Of a DNA stretch of 64,000 nt, positions 42,580-53,740 are shown one piece after another. Position 1 is the stretch's first letter, and the number at the start of each line of letters is the position of its first letter. This stretch comes from Atriophallophorus winterbourni (taxonomy: Eukaryota; Platyhelminthes; Trematoda; Plagiorchiida; Microphallidae): contig JACCGJ010010468.1 of assembly GCA_013407085.1 (NCBI GenBank), positions 1 through 64,000 of the forward strand, given 5' to 3'. The notes beneath the pieces are model-generated. The model was not told the DNA's origin, did not search any database, and saw only the letters and a list, made by a program, of their open reading frames with translations. The position numbers and the translations under genes are program-made.

Positions 42580-45500
42580 TGTCATCAGTTCAGTTCAGTT
42601 TAGTTGAGTTCAGTTGCACATGACAGTAAGTGGCTAACGAGCCTATCAATCGTTCAGATTTTCTTTTGGTGGAAAGCTGCAGAGAAGCAACCACCAATGG
42701 CAAAACAGTTTTTCTTATTGTCCGTTGGATATCTTCAACGATCGCGACGCCCAGAGATTATCCGTGTTATATTCAGGAAGCACCTCGTTATGAACGCTGC
42801 TGAAAAAATAAAAATTTAATTTCTTAACCAGTACGGTGAGAGGTCAGCTGAAAAAGAGTTGTGTTTATTAAAAAAAGAACTCTAGTATTTACTTAATTTA
42901 CCAGATGACTCTGAAAATGGTGAACAGCCTAATCTTGCATAGCCGTTTGGGGGGAGTATTCACAAAAGATCTAACCCTAAATGTGGTCCAAACAGTTTAT
43001 AAAACTCGCGACAGAACTGCATGATATAAGTTTTTCTGGATGTTGGTTCCAGAAATTTATCACCCTAAGGCTGAACACATTTTTCCGGGAGTCTAGTTAA
43101 CATCACATTTTAACAAATTTAGGTGAATGACCGCTCCAAGACTTAAGGCAATGAATTCGTTCATTATAACGCCGTTTAAACCCTTCCAGATCTTAAAGGT
43201 TTCAATTGAGTCGCTTCTCAAGCAACGGCACGTCGGTTAGAGAATATCGAGGGACTTCATGCGTGCAGCATAAGGTTTACCTCGCTGACCCTCAATCATG
43301 CAAGTTGCGAGACCCTGTACGCTTTCGAGTCGAACGATTTCCTTCTTGTAGTAAAAGAACCGCGCCTGAACAAAGCATTCTAAATGCGACCGAACTAATG
43401 CCTTGTAAAATAGGCAAGAATACATCTTGTCATCTTCTGGATAGCAAGGATCAAAGCTGAAAAATATATTTTTCGAGCACGTTGAGCTGCAAACTCGGAT
43501 TGGTCCTCCCAGTCCTAACCAGTACTCAGAAATCCTTAACACAGTCTGTGGCGTTATAACTGATATAATGTTTCGACTACTGGACTGAATTCATTTACCA
43601 GTGCTGAGAAGTGTTGGCTTTTATTAAGTTTCCGTGGGAGGTCCCACTGGTATGATCAGTTTATGAACCGTTCAAGGTGGTGCATCAGGATAGCTTCATC
43701 CGTTTATCTAATGAACTCCATATCATCAGCGAAAATGGAGCATTGGCACTTCAATGCACACGAAAAGTCATCAATGAGAATCAGGAATAGAAGAGGACCG
43801 AGTACCGATCCTTGGGGTGCCCCACCGATCACGTTGGCTTCGTTCGACTGCGTAGATCCTACCTAAACTCAGAATGTCGTACCTGAAAATATAGCCTTCA
43901 TCTAAGCAAGTAAACTACCACGTATGTCCTTTGCTGTTAGCTTAATCTTTAGAAGGCGGTGATTTAGAGAATCAAAAGACTTGCTGAAATTTAGGTACAG
44001 GGCTTGGATAGGTGTCCCTTCATCCTTACGTTTAGTGGCAGTATTAAGAAAACTGAGAATTTTAGTCAGGCAGGATCTACCCATAAGAAATCCATGTTGA
44101 GTTACACTCAGTAGAGAATGCCCACAAAGATTCTGATTGATTTTGTCACGCAGTAGTTTTTCCGATACTTTTGACACGATGCTAGTCAGGCTGACAAGTC
44201 TATACTTACTGAGAGTTGACCTGCAACAACCTTTGCGTATTAGCACCATTTTGGATTCTTTTCACTCATTAAGAACCACTCACAGGTTCAAGGATGAACT
44301 AAAGAGCTTGCATAAAGGTTCCGTAAGCACTGGGGCGAAATTCTTTAGCACAAATAAAAGAATGCCATCTGGGCACTAAGCTTTGTTGACGCGAACATGG
44401 ATAAGTGAGTCATACACTTCGGCCTCATTGAAGGACAACCCATCTAGCGCAGGGCCACCAGGTAGTATTTAAACAACCTAGACTGTGCATTTGAAGAATT
44501 ATCATGTCGCAAAACGTTACTGAATAACTTTGAGAAAGCAGTCGCCTCATACAGGTCGGTATAAGCTACTTTTCCGACCTGCAGTTACAAATATTCTATG
44601 CTTTCCATGGTTTTGACTTTTAATAAAGCGTAGCTATGAAATCTTTTCAGATTGCATTAAGCATCCCTAGCTAAGGATAACTCAAACTCCTGTTTGAACA
44701 AACGCTTTATTTAACACAAGCGTTCCGAACGGTCTTGTAGCTCATCCAAGAACCAGAAGTGAGAGTTAGCTTATATTGCCGTCATAAACGATCCCGTTTA
44801 CGGGTAGATCGACTAATTCGAGGAGTCCACCAGGGCTGTCTTTAATGCTTTTTCACGTCTTTCAGCGAAGAGTGCATGTCTAGCAACTCTTTTAAATACT
44901 TGCAAATTTTATCCCTGTTTCAATTATATAGAAATCGTTAGAGAACTAAATGGAAAGTTTTCAAGTCCTTAGGAGTAAACCCTAATCTACAAAATTGCGT
45001 CTAGGACGAGCAATAGGTTTGTGAAAAAAGCAGTACCGCCAGAAGCTTATCATTTCATGATCGCTTTTGCCGAGCGTTGTTAAGTATTTTAAATGTCTGA
45101 AGGCTTCGAGCTAGGGCGACAATATCGAGTCTATAGTTGATGGAATGCATCCATTACGAATCCTTGTAGGATTAATCCCATGGATATGCAAAGCATGATC
45201 ATAAAGCCATTCAAGAAAAGTTCCGGATTGCTCGATGATCGCACCTACAAGGACGGCTTAATCTAAGTCTGGCAAGTTGAAATCACCTAAGATAAGTACG
45301 CTGGGAGCGGATCCGAACAATTCGTCGAGTGTCTCATTCAGCCGTGTAATATCTTCCAGGCTGCATCGGGTGAGACGTAGAAACGAGCAATTGCGAGAGC
45401 TGACTTGTAGCAAGTCAGGATACTCGTAACAACATGGACGTTTTCATTGGCTGGAGATATTGCCGTGCCGTATTGTGTAAACCATACTAATATCGCCATG

Positions 45501-47010
45501 TCTATCTCATTTAATGACACGATAATGTTCGCTGATGTTTATTGGCACATCATCAAGCGCGGACAGCCAGTTTTCAGAGAGTTCAGCCCACTTATTTCTC
45601 ATGTTGCACACATTTGCGTACAGTACTGGCGGATGGTTAATCGTGCTTCTGAAACTAATCGTTCTCAGCCATCGGTCAAGGCACCCGAGGCATCTGTAAG
45701 TTTGTGTCGTGCTACTTAGAGCAGGAGTAGCATGTTCTGCAGCCACTTGCAAGAATGTTACGGACCGTTGTCTGGGGATTGGGGCCTCATCCATCGAAAA
45801 AGAGCAACTACTGAGGACACCTGTTTGGCTCCCTTTCTTCATTGGAGCTAAGCTCGTTAACGTTTTCTAATCCGGACAGTATGACACGTGGCGATGTGCT
45901 GATCGTCACCGATTCACTAGGGTTTCTATTTACGTCATGGCTAATGATAGCAGATGTCCACACAGCTATGTTTTCCTAATATGAAGTGAAAGAGTTCTAT
46001 CTAATCCAGCTCCACCTGAAGTTTGTCTAGAGTTGCTTTAGCTATGTGTTCAGCCCTAGACAGTAAAGCATCCCGATTTGAATTCTAACAACTTTGGCCT
46101 AGGGTGGTTACCCATGTTCCATCTCCCTACACCGTGAACACGCACCGTGGAAGTGAAAGGCTTCAGAACTACCATCCCGATAGGATCGCTGATGCATCTG
46201 AGATCGAAATCTCTTCGACACTTGGATTTCCTAACGAAAGGCTCCACTCGGTTAAAAACTAGTACATTTCGTGTTCTAGTATTTGAAGCATGCGAAGTGC
46301 CGTGCAGTGCCTCAATTTGCTTACAAAAAACATTTAATTCCTGGATAATGTGATCCAGTGCGGGTGAGACAGCAACATTTCCATTTGCTTCCTTTGAGTA
46401 TTAGCCTTACTGGTCTTAATAAGCCTTTTCGGAGTTTCAGCTACATTGACCACCTTGTGAGAGGAAGATTGCTTTGCAGGACGAGGTAACTGGCTAACTT
46501 TGTCTACGTTCTCATTAGCTGCATTTGTTTTAACGTTAATTTTTGCACGCTTTTTTGAAGATGTAGCTATAATGACCACTTTAAGAGAAGTAGCTTGCTT
46601 GGGAGGTCGTTGTAACTGGTTAGATTTGTCTGCTATTGCCTTGCTTGCCGATGTCTCAGAAATTATATCCACCAAAACAACAGATGCACAAGTTTGAGTG
46701 GGTACAAAATATGAAGAGATTGGCGATGTCACACTATTTCTTGGTTTTTGACAAGTGGCGTCATTGGCAGCGCTATGACAGCTGCTACAATACCACTGCA
46801 ACCAACGGCAATTTGCAAAATCTGGTATTGAGATTTATGTATACCTGAGCATCTAGGTTGAGCCCAATGCTTGCGAACTGTGCACTCAATTTTCTCAGCC
46901 ACCTTTCTGCCGCATTTGTCGTTGAGGTTAAAATTTTTGTTTTCATATCTGTCTGTGAAATGTTTGGGCAACGATAAATCAAAAGAAAAATATAGGATGA
47001 TTTTATCACT
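42580..47010 (-). mobile_element. Near full-length but decayed CR1-like LINE with PHD-type ORF1
   Basis: Minus strand: ORF1 remains (47009-46334), endonuclease (45720-45240; VLYANVCNMRNKWAELS, later VLILGDFNLPDLD), RT (44250-43680; CLTKILSFLNTATK, ALYLNFSKSFDSLNHRLL, GGAPQGSVLGPLLFLILIDD, FADDMEF), C-terminal domain (43542-43230; LVRSHLECFVQA, MIEGQRGKPYAARMKSLDIL) and 3' UTR to the (AACTG)n tail at about 42620-42580. Frameshifts and stops occur throughout. It is the reference that shows how the LINE at 14.8-22.5 kb was split. Confidence 0.72.
46334..47009 (-). pseudogene. LINE ORF1 remnant with PHD-finger-like zinc motif
   Basis: The minus strand 46925-46740 encodes Cys-His-Cys positions of a PHD finger (ECTVRKHWAQPRCSGIHKSQ), then after a one-base shift WYCSSCHSAAND. 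The spacing (C..C, HW..C, then WYC..C) is the PHD pattern reported for CR1 ORF1. It is followed by a low-complexity Lys/Pro/Ser region with repeated QLPRPAKQSSSHKVV and QLQRPPKQATSLKVV units. Not functional. Confidence 0.6.
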
Positions 47011-47448
47011 AGCGTAATTAATCAGCAGAAAACATCAGGAATATAATGAACGTATTAACTTTCAATAACATAGTAAAATAGTTATTCTGTTTTACAGCAA
47101 CTTCAATGAATAGTGAACATTCGTAATGATATTTTATCGGAGCTTGAAAAATACAACCAAGTTGTAGTCAGAAACCGACAAAATCAATGCACACCAAATG
47201 TCAATCATTGTTTACTAAGATAATCAGCATTCTTCTCAAATATAATCACTTACCGATATTTCGTGTGCAAAACTACATTTCTTTTAATGTTTAGAGCCAT
47301 TTAACCGCTATCTTCAATCCCTGAAACATAATTTTTACTGCCGTTGAGCTGGATGCCGTCTAGTCGTAAGTTTTGTCACCATTTAGTTCCGGTCTTCTAT
47401 AAAAGAACTGATTACTTTTTTCTTCTCTATACTAGGTAATATCACTGA
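47011..47448. other. Region upstream of CAF1, no gene seen
   Basis: Between the LINE 5' end and the CAF1 start codon. The promoter is expected here, but no TATA box or other site is clear. An acceptor-like tactag lies 13 bases before the ATG. Confidence 0.5.
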
Positions 47449-48763
47449 ATGTGTCACTTATGTTACTCGATGCACCCTTTCCGTGATTTGCCATCTGTGA
47501 CTCAGAACGGTTTTTCGAATCACCTGGTCGCTAGTTGTCAATCTGAATCTCCATTTTCTCCTCATTGCACAAAGTTCGGATATAAAAACGGCATGGCTGT
47601 TACAACCGATGGATTTCCACCTCAGAGTTCCTATCATTCCCATAGCCACGCTCATCAGTCCCAAAACGGTACATCGCACAACCCATTACATAACTCGCGT
47701 TTGGAATCTGTCTCCTCTAATCCCAGTCATGTAACCTCTGATGGATTTAACCGTCGCGTGTGGGATGTTTGGTCTCACAACTTTCACGAAGGCATGCAAC
47801 TTTTAAGGCAGCTTGCTCGTGATTGTCGGTACGTTGCCGTCGATACCGAGTTTCCCGGTGTGGTCGCAAAAGTTTTCGGTGAATACGCTAATAGTTTCGA
47901 ACAAGCCTACCATAATATCAAAGTAAACATTGATATGATGAAGCCAATTCAAATTGGCTTCAGTTTTTTCAACGAAAAGGGTCAGAACGTCGGACCGATT
48001 TCAACCGTACAGTTCAATATAAAGTGGAATGTCGACAATGATACATACGCGGATGATTCCATAAAATTACTGGCTTTCTCTGGTATTGATTTTGAACGTC
48101 TGAAAAGAACAGGAATCGAATTGAGCGACTTCGCGGAAGCGTTCATTGGGAGTGGTCTCGCTCTTAATGACAGGATAACTTGGATAGGATTCCACAGGTA
48201 ACTTAATTTCAATTTTAATATTGCTTAGTGCCTACGACTTTGCGTACATGATGAAAATTTGCACAGATTGGATGCAAATGCCCGACAACTTTCTAGAATT
48301 CCAAAAATTGCTGCTCATCTTTTTCCCACGGATCGTTGATTTAAAAGCAATGATGAGTGAACATCGTTTTCCGAAAAGCGGTCTACAAGAGCTAGCTGAC
48401 CTAATGAGAGTTCCTCGAATAGGCTTGAAGCATCAGGCTGGTAGTGATGCAATGCTTACTGGTGAAACATTCTTCCGATTTTTAGAGGTGGGTTATATAT
48501 TTTTATCATATACTGTTTAGGAACACGGTGGTGGTAAAATCGATCAGCGAGTGCTTAACCTTGTGTACGGTCTCAACTACTGCCCAAACGGAGTGTCTAA
48601 CACCTGGGTGCGGATGAATACTGGAAGTCCGTTGCTCGAAGCTACATCAATAGACGGACCTACCTCATTGAATACGACACTACATCGGAATAATGTCCAT
48701 AGTGCCGACCATTCCGGAAGAAGTTCCCCAGCTGATTCAAACAGTGGACACAAAAGCAGCTAA
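47449..48763 (+). CDS. CNOT7: CAF1/CNOT7 deadenylase, three exons, complete
   Basis: CAF1 is a catalytic subunit of the CCR4-NOT complex; it shortens mRNA poly(A) tails in the cytoplasm. Exons are 47449-48197, 48229-48487 and 48521-48763, with GT-AG introns of 31 and 33 nt; the spliced frame is 416 codons. DEDD-family residues are present: D132 and E134 ([11 protein letters not shown]), D253 (SAYDFAYM), H318 and D323 ([12 protein letters not shown]). The ATG at 47449 is chosen because an in-frame TGA lies directly before it. The protein has about 100 extra N-terminal residues (His, Ser and Asn rich) and a longer C-terminus than the 285-aa human protein. The core looks intact and functional. 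It converges on the membrane protein gene to its right. Confidence 0.93.
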
Positions 48764-49400
48764 ACCCGTACTATCCAGAAATTTTGTTTGCATACATTTT
48801 GGTAGGCTGGTAGTAGTGTGGATCAGCCTCAAGATTACCATCAGTTCAATCTTTCGTTATTTTGTATTTTGTAAATTAGGTCGTTTTCGTTGTGTACGGT
48901 GACTTTCTCACACCTCATTTGTCGTTTACATCCCCGAATTTCGTACGGCACTGCTGCATCCGGTTCCCTTTAGTATGAAGTATTCTCGTCAGATCAAAAT
49001 TCATCCCATCGGAGCAGCTAATGTTGCGTTTGTGCCAATAGAAGCAATGATTTGTCCATAGATCACAATGATCACCCAGCTATTCGAGTCACTTTCACTC
49101 CTTGCATTTTGACTTTATTTATTTCTTCGAAACGGTGAGTCATTCCCACTCGCTATCCGAACAGATCCCTATGTAACTGCACTGTCGGTGAACGGTTTGG
49201 CTGCGCTTTCAACGCTTTTACCCGTTTAGATGTGATCTGTGATAAAATATCTTGCAATTTTCTGTTATTTTATTGTATGCACTCGATATTCTCAATGGTT
49301 TCGAGCGCCAACCCCTTTATCCGTGCCTTGTAAACCATTCACTTAGTGTATATGCTGTATCTTTAAAGCTGTACAGGAATTAAGATTTTTGCTAACTGCG
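48764..49400 (+). other. CAF1 3' UTR and gap between convergent genes
   Basis: No repeat or frame recognised. No canonical AATAAA was found on the plus strand close to the CAF1 stop, so its 3' end cannot be placed. Confidence 0.5.
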
Positions 49401-49704
49401 ACTCGCAAGTTTGATGGTGACCACGGAAACTTGCCAGTTAAGCATCAACGTGCGTCGATGGACACCATTTCCTTCACTGCTATTTCTGGCTCCCTTGGGT
49501 GAAAATTCTGGCGGCATAATACTGGGTACCGGTGTTGCGTCCCTGTCCCATTCATTTCTTGACTTCTTGGAATTTCTTTTCTGTTTTCTGCTTAAACGTT
49601 CATCGCCTGTGTGATCCAGCCTACCCCTGTTCATAATGGTAGTTTTATTTTGTGTGCTAATCCATATGTACATATACATTGAATTCGAAATATTATTTTG
49701 TATT

Positions 49705-49710
49705 TTTATT
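49705..49710 (-). terminator. Poly(A) signal AATAAA (minus strand)
   Basis: tttatt on the plus strand, i.e. AATAAA on the minus strand, about 34 bases after the stop codon of the exon 50167-49744. This supports that exon being the last of its gene. Confidence 0.6.
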
Positions 49711-49743
49711 GTTTTTAATAAGAGGGTACAGAAATGAGTGCAT

Positions 49744-50167
49744 TTATGGCACGCGGTCACTTTGTCTGTGATGGCGTCTTCTAGAAGCAAGATCTGCTTT
49801 CGTACAATGTGCAGCCGCCGCACCTGGAAATCCTAAGTCAGCGTAAGTCTTTTGTAAGCTCCAGGCATTTTCTGCGTCAATGTCCGACTTGTCACGTAGA
49901 AGTTCGTTGTAGATGACTTTACAAAAGAATAAATGGAATAAAGTAATCAAAAGTCCAAGACATATCCAAAATAGCCACGGCAGACCCCCGAATGCATGCC
50001 CATGTCGGTGTAGCGTGATGATGTCGTGGTCGGCGTTGGGCCCCGGCTTAACTTCCTCGTAATTATTCGCTCTCGCTTGCTTCATAATTGCTTGCTCGTT
50101 TGTTCCAATGTACAAAAGCTCGGACGGCGGTTTGGTTAGCAAGAATGGCACATTTGTTTTGGAGTAT
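49744..50167 (-). CDS. Last exon of an unrecognised single-pass membrane protein
   Basis: The acceptor atttttcag ends at 50168; the exon reads YSKTNVPFLLTKPPSELLYI, then a polar stretch (YEEVKPGP), then the hydrophobic segment LPWLFWICLGLLITLFHLFF, about 24 residues flanked by FGG and CKVIYNELLRDK, and ends RHHRQSDRVP at a stop at 49746-49744. I do not recognise the family. The basic tail after one transmembrane helix suggests a type I protein with a short cytoplasmic end. An alternative splice is possible at CCAG|gtgcgg (about 49823). The phase fits the exon at 62730. Confidence 0.55.
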
Positions 50168-51934
50168 CTGAAAAATAAAATCGATAAGTGTTTAAACAAA
50201 ATATCAAAATGGGTTTCGGGTGATTACATCTAAAATTCTTCATGACTTTGGTTTCCGAAATGATGCACACACTCAAATGCGTGTGGAAAAACAGAATGAT
50301 CGCGTTAATTGATTTGGCGGTTTGTAATACTCTCTATTGCCAACCGGGACAGCATGTAACGGGTGCTTAACTACTATACAAAAATAAAATGCTAAATAAT
50401 GAGAATGTCGGGACTTGAGAGCTCAGCTTCTATAGAAGAATAAGCACAGAAACTGGGATTGGAACGTACAAGTTTCGTGAACAGTTGGAGCGGCATCAGT
50501 ACGACAGCTCCTGTGCGGCTTTTACCGCTCTAATTAATTCCACTTGACAACGTGCGAGATCAAACAAACTCTGCAAAATGTTTGCTGCAAGACCTACACT
50601 GAATATGATTTGGTCCGGCTGCGCATTGGAATGATTCCGAAATTTGTCGAGTAAGTTAATTATCAACGAAGGTACACTACACTATCGGTTGGAATTGTTT
50701 GGGTTGTTGTAATTTGCAGCGCCGGTTATCGGCCGAAGTAGGCCAAAACGGTGATCGATAATCCACAGATGTACGAACCACATTGCAATACAGCGGAATG
50801 ATAATAGGAAACTTGAAGGCGCTCCTCTAATTAAACCAGATTTCTGTCAGCCATTAACAGGTTTCGATGCGTGCAGCCAACCATAGTACAGTGACTGCGG
50901 TTCGCGAAAATGCTGGTGGTTACTACCAATTTCTGTAAACAGGCGCCAGAACACATTTTTAACCGCAAATATGTTTAAAGTTACTTTCGGCCTGTTTGTG
51001 CTTAACGTATCACGATTCAGTAATAAACCTGGTGGTAACTGATTAACAATGGTTGGGGCGCATTTTAGGAATGCATGCGCCGCTCATCGTGCCTTATTTG
51101 CAGAAGCTGAGAGGAATGACCGCCTGATTACTCAGTGTCGTGGCGCCACCGTAGCGCTAAGTTAAGTGGCAAATATTCGTTTGTCTGAGCGCAGTTCAAA
51201 TAATTTACCTGATGGGTAGTAGTAAGAGTAGTCGTATCGTCACCATTAGAGGCAGCATGCTTAGCTGCTACACAACTATGACAATACAATCCTAAGAGAC
51301 CGAGAAGGATCAGACTAGACTAGCTACGGAATGCGCAAAAGAGTAGCGCACACAAACTGTGATGAGTTGCCTATCTTTTTTGGTCGAGTAGAGCGCCGCC
51401 AATGACACGTTGATTGCGGCTTTCGCTGTTGTGCATCTTAGCGCGCTTTCCTCGCTGATCCATAACATTCAGGATTAAGCAACAAGATGCTTACTGCAAA
51501 ACGGCCACTAAACACGGTTTTCGAGCGTAACTAGTTAATGTGATGTCAGTTCGCCTACGGAAGAAAGTGAGTGCCATGACAGCTTTTAAAAATGAACTGC
51601 GCCAATCGAGGTGCGTCTTTTTGAAGTCGGTGGTCCGGTATCCGCAAAACGCGATCCAACCAGCGTAATATGTGCAGGTTGATCTGCCTCTCTGTTTATT
51701 ACGGATAGCATCGTGTATGCGATGGTAACATATAACTTCCAAAAGGCTGCTATCTAATACCTGAACACGTCGGATATGCTCGGTACGTAAGGTGTAAGTT
51801 CCACATCCTTAACTTATTACTGTTCGAACTACATTTGATTAATACTCTACTTCTTAGGATTCAGAATCATACCGTCGCCTTAGAAATGTGCACCATCAAG
51901 ATATGTGAAACGATTTACAGTTTCAAGTGCCTGG

Positions 51935-52182
51935 TTGTAATTGATGAAGTACTGTGTACGGATGTGCAATCGTGCAGTACTTTGTGCTGTGCGGCTAACC
52001 GTGCTAAATTGATTGGCCAGAGGTAGTGAGCTGCATGCTGAAACAGGCTGCAGTCTCAGTACCATTTCCTGTTCTTTTTTCTTCCTCATATCTGTCTAGG
52101 CCTGGGCAACCTGACAGTATCCTAGCCCACGTGCAGGCTCTGACTGTGCGGCACTTTGCCTGGATCAGGCTTGTGCTTTCTT
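51935..52182 (+). repeat. R1 SINE-like repeat, longest copy
   Basis: From a gtgtacggatgtgcaatcgt start through gtgctgtgcggctaaccgtg, gtgagctgcatgctgaaaca, cctcatatctgtctaggcct and ggctctgactgtgcggcact to ggatcaggcttgtgctttct. About 245 bases; shows what a near full-length unit looks like. Confidence 0.75.
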
Positions 52183-53639
52183 ACCTCTCTTCTTACTGTG
52201 TGATAGCCAAAGTAGTGTGTTGCTCACATCCCCCGAAATAAATTCATGTGTTGCACCAGAACACTACACATGGATGGCGCAAAAATGCATTCGGATAGCT
52301 GGTTTAGTAAAGCATGTGCATCCGTGTGTGATTTGAAAAGAAGAACTATGTCATGAGCATAGTCCAAATCAGGAAGCTCGCCACTTCGAAACTTATGATT
52401 CCTTCACTGCATAATTTCATAATGGCATCAATTACAAAATCGGACATTCATACCTGACGTTACTTGTGGCTGAGTAAAGTCTGTAATCCCTAACACATCC
52501 AGCTGCGCGGAACAGCTGTACACAAGGTATTAAGCAAGACATATCGATGTACTAAGTTCAATGCTACTTAGACCTTTAACAAATTTACAATTGTTGGTTG
52601 CTGATATGTGTGATGCATGTCTTAGATATGGCGAAGAGAAAAAATGTCTGGATGAAACCCAGTCTGATGCTCTCGGATAGGCGATTGCCTATGCAATAGG
52701 AGTGATACTTATCTTTCGGGGATTAGAGCAGAAACTTCGCGAAGCTGTTTTAGAATATCGGTATAACTCTGAGAAATGAATCCACTTCACAAAGAAGATC
52801 GCCTGATGCACTTATCAGGATTTGGCCGCCTTCCTTGACATGACATCAGGGTCAGCAGCATTTAATCGTTTCGTGGATCGGATACATGCTTTAATCTAAG
52901 CTAACTGACCAGAGATCATACTGCTTCAAACAAGGCAATGAATCCGTTGCAGCCGGTCAGCTAAATTGTTAAGCCCATTGTAAGAGGCGGTGATTCGCAT
53001 TAGTGAAAAGTGTACCGTCTGATTCGGTGATAACATCACTCCTTCGTTTTTGGGATAAATCGACCGAATAAGTTGGACGAGTTTGTGCGCATTACCAGCA
53101 TTACTTATTATTTCCATTTGTTCAACCTTATTTTACCTCCGATTTCTCTCTGTTCAGTCGCAAGCTCCGTTTATGTTCTTCTTCGCGTCTACGCTCTCTA
53201 TTGTGTTCAGGACCAGAAGTCACCACTAGTTAAAAAATCCAGTAGTGTCGTGAAATCCAGTGGTAGTTTCACATGCTGATATTGCGGCATCCCGCATAAT
53301 CCCCGCTATCGTGTTCGATCATTCATTGGCAGTTGCACACACAGAAATTGCCAATGAGTTACACAAGGTGGTCCTATAAATTTCTGGGAATACAGGCTAA
53401 GTGGATTTTTCGAATGCAATGTTACCATTCGAAGGCTTCGTATTGGAGAACTTTAACGCAGCCATACATTGTCAGGTTTTACAGACCCATACGGATATTA
53501 TAACCAGAAACATCACGAAATATAGCACTTAATGGTGCTAATGTAGTTTACTGTGTATTGTATGCTATATTATAGTGTTACGTCTTAAAAATTAATGAAA
53601 CTACAATTAAGTTGTTTATTATACACACTAGCATATTTC

Positions 53640-53740
53640 GCTCCCCTGTTAGGCCTGGATAACCTGACAGTATCTTAGCCCACGTACAGTCTGTGACTGT
53701 GCGGCACTTTGCCTGGATCAGGCTTGTGCTTTCATACCAT
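53640..53740 (+). repeat. R1 3' half
   Basis: Starts near ctcccctgttaggcctggat and ends ggcttgtgctttcatacc. 5' truncated at almost the same place as the LINE-borne copies. Confidence 0.75.
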
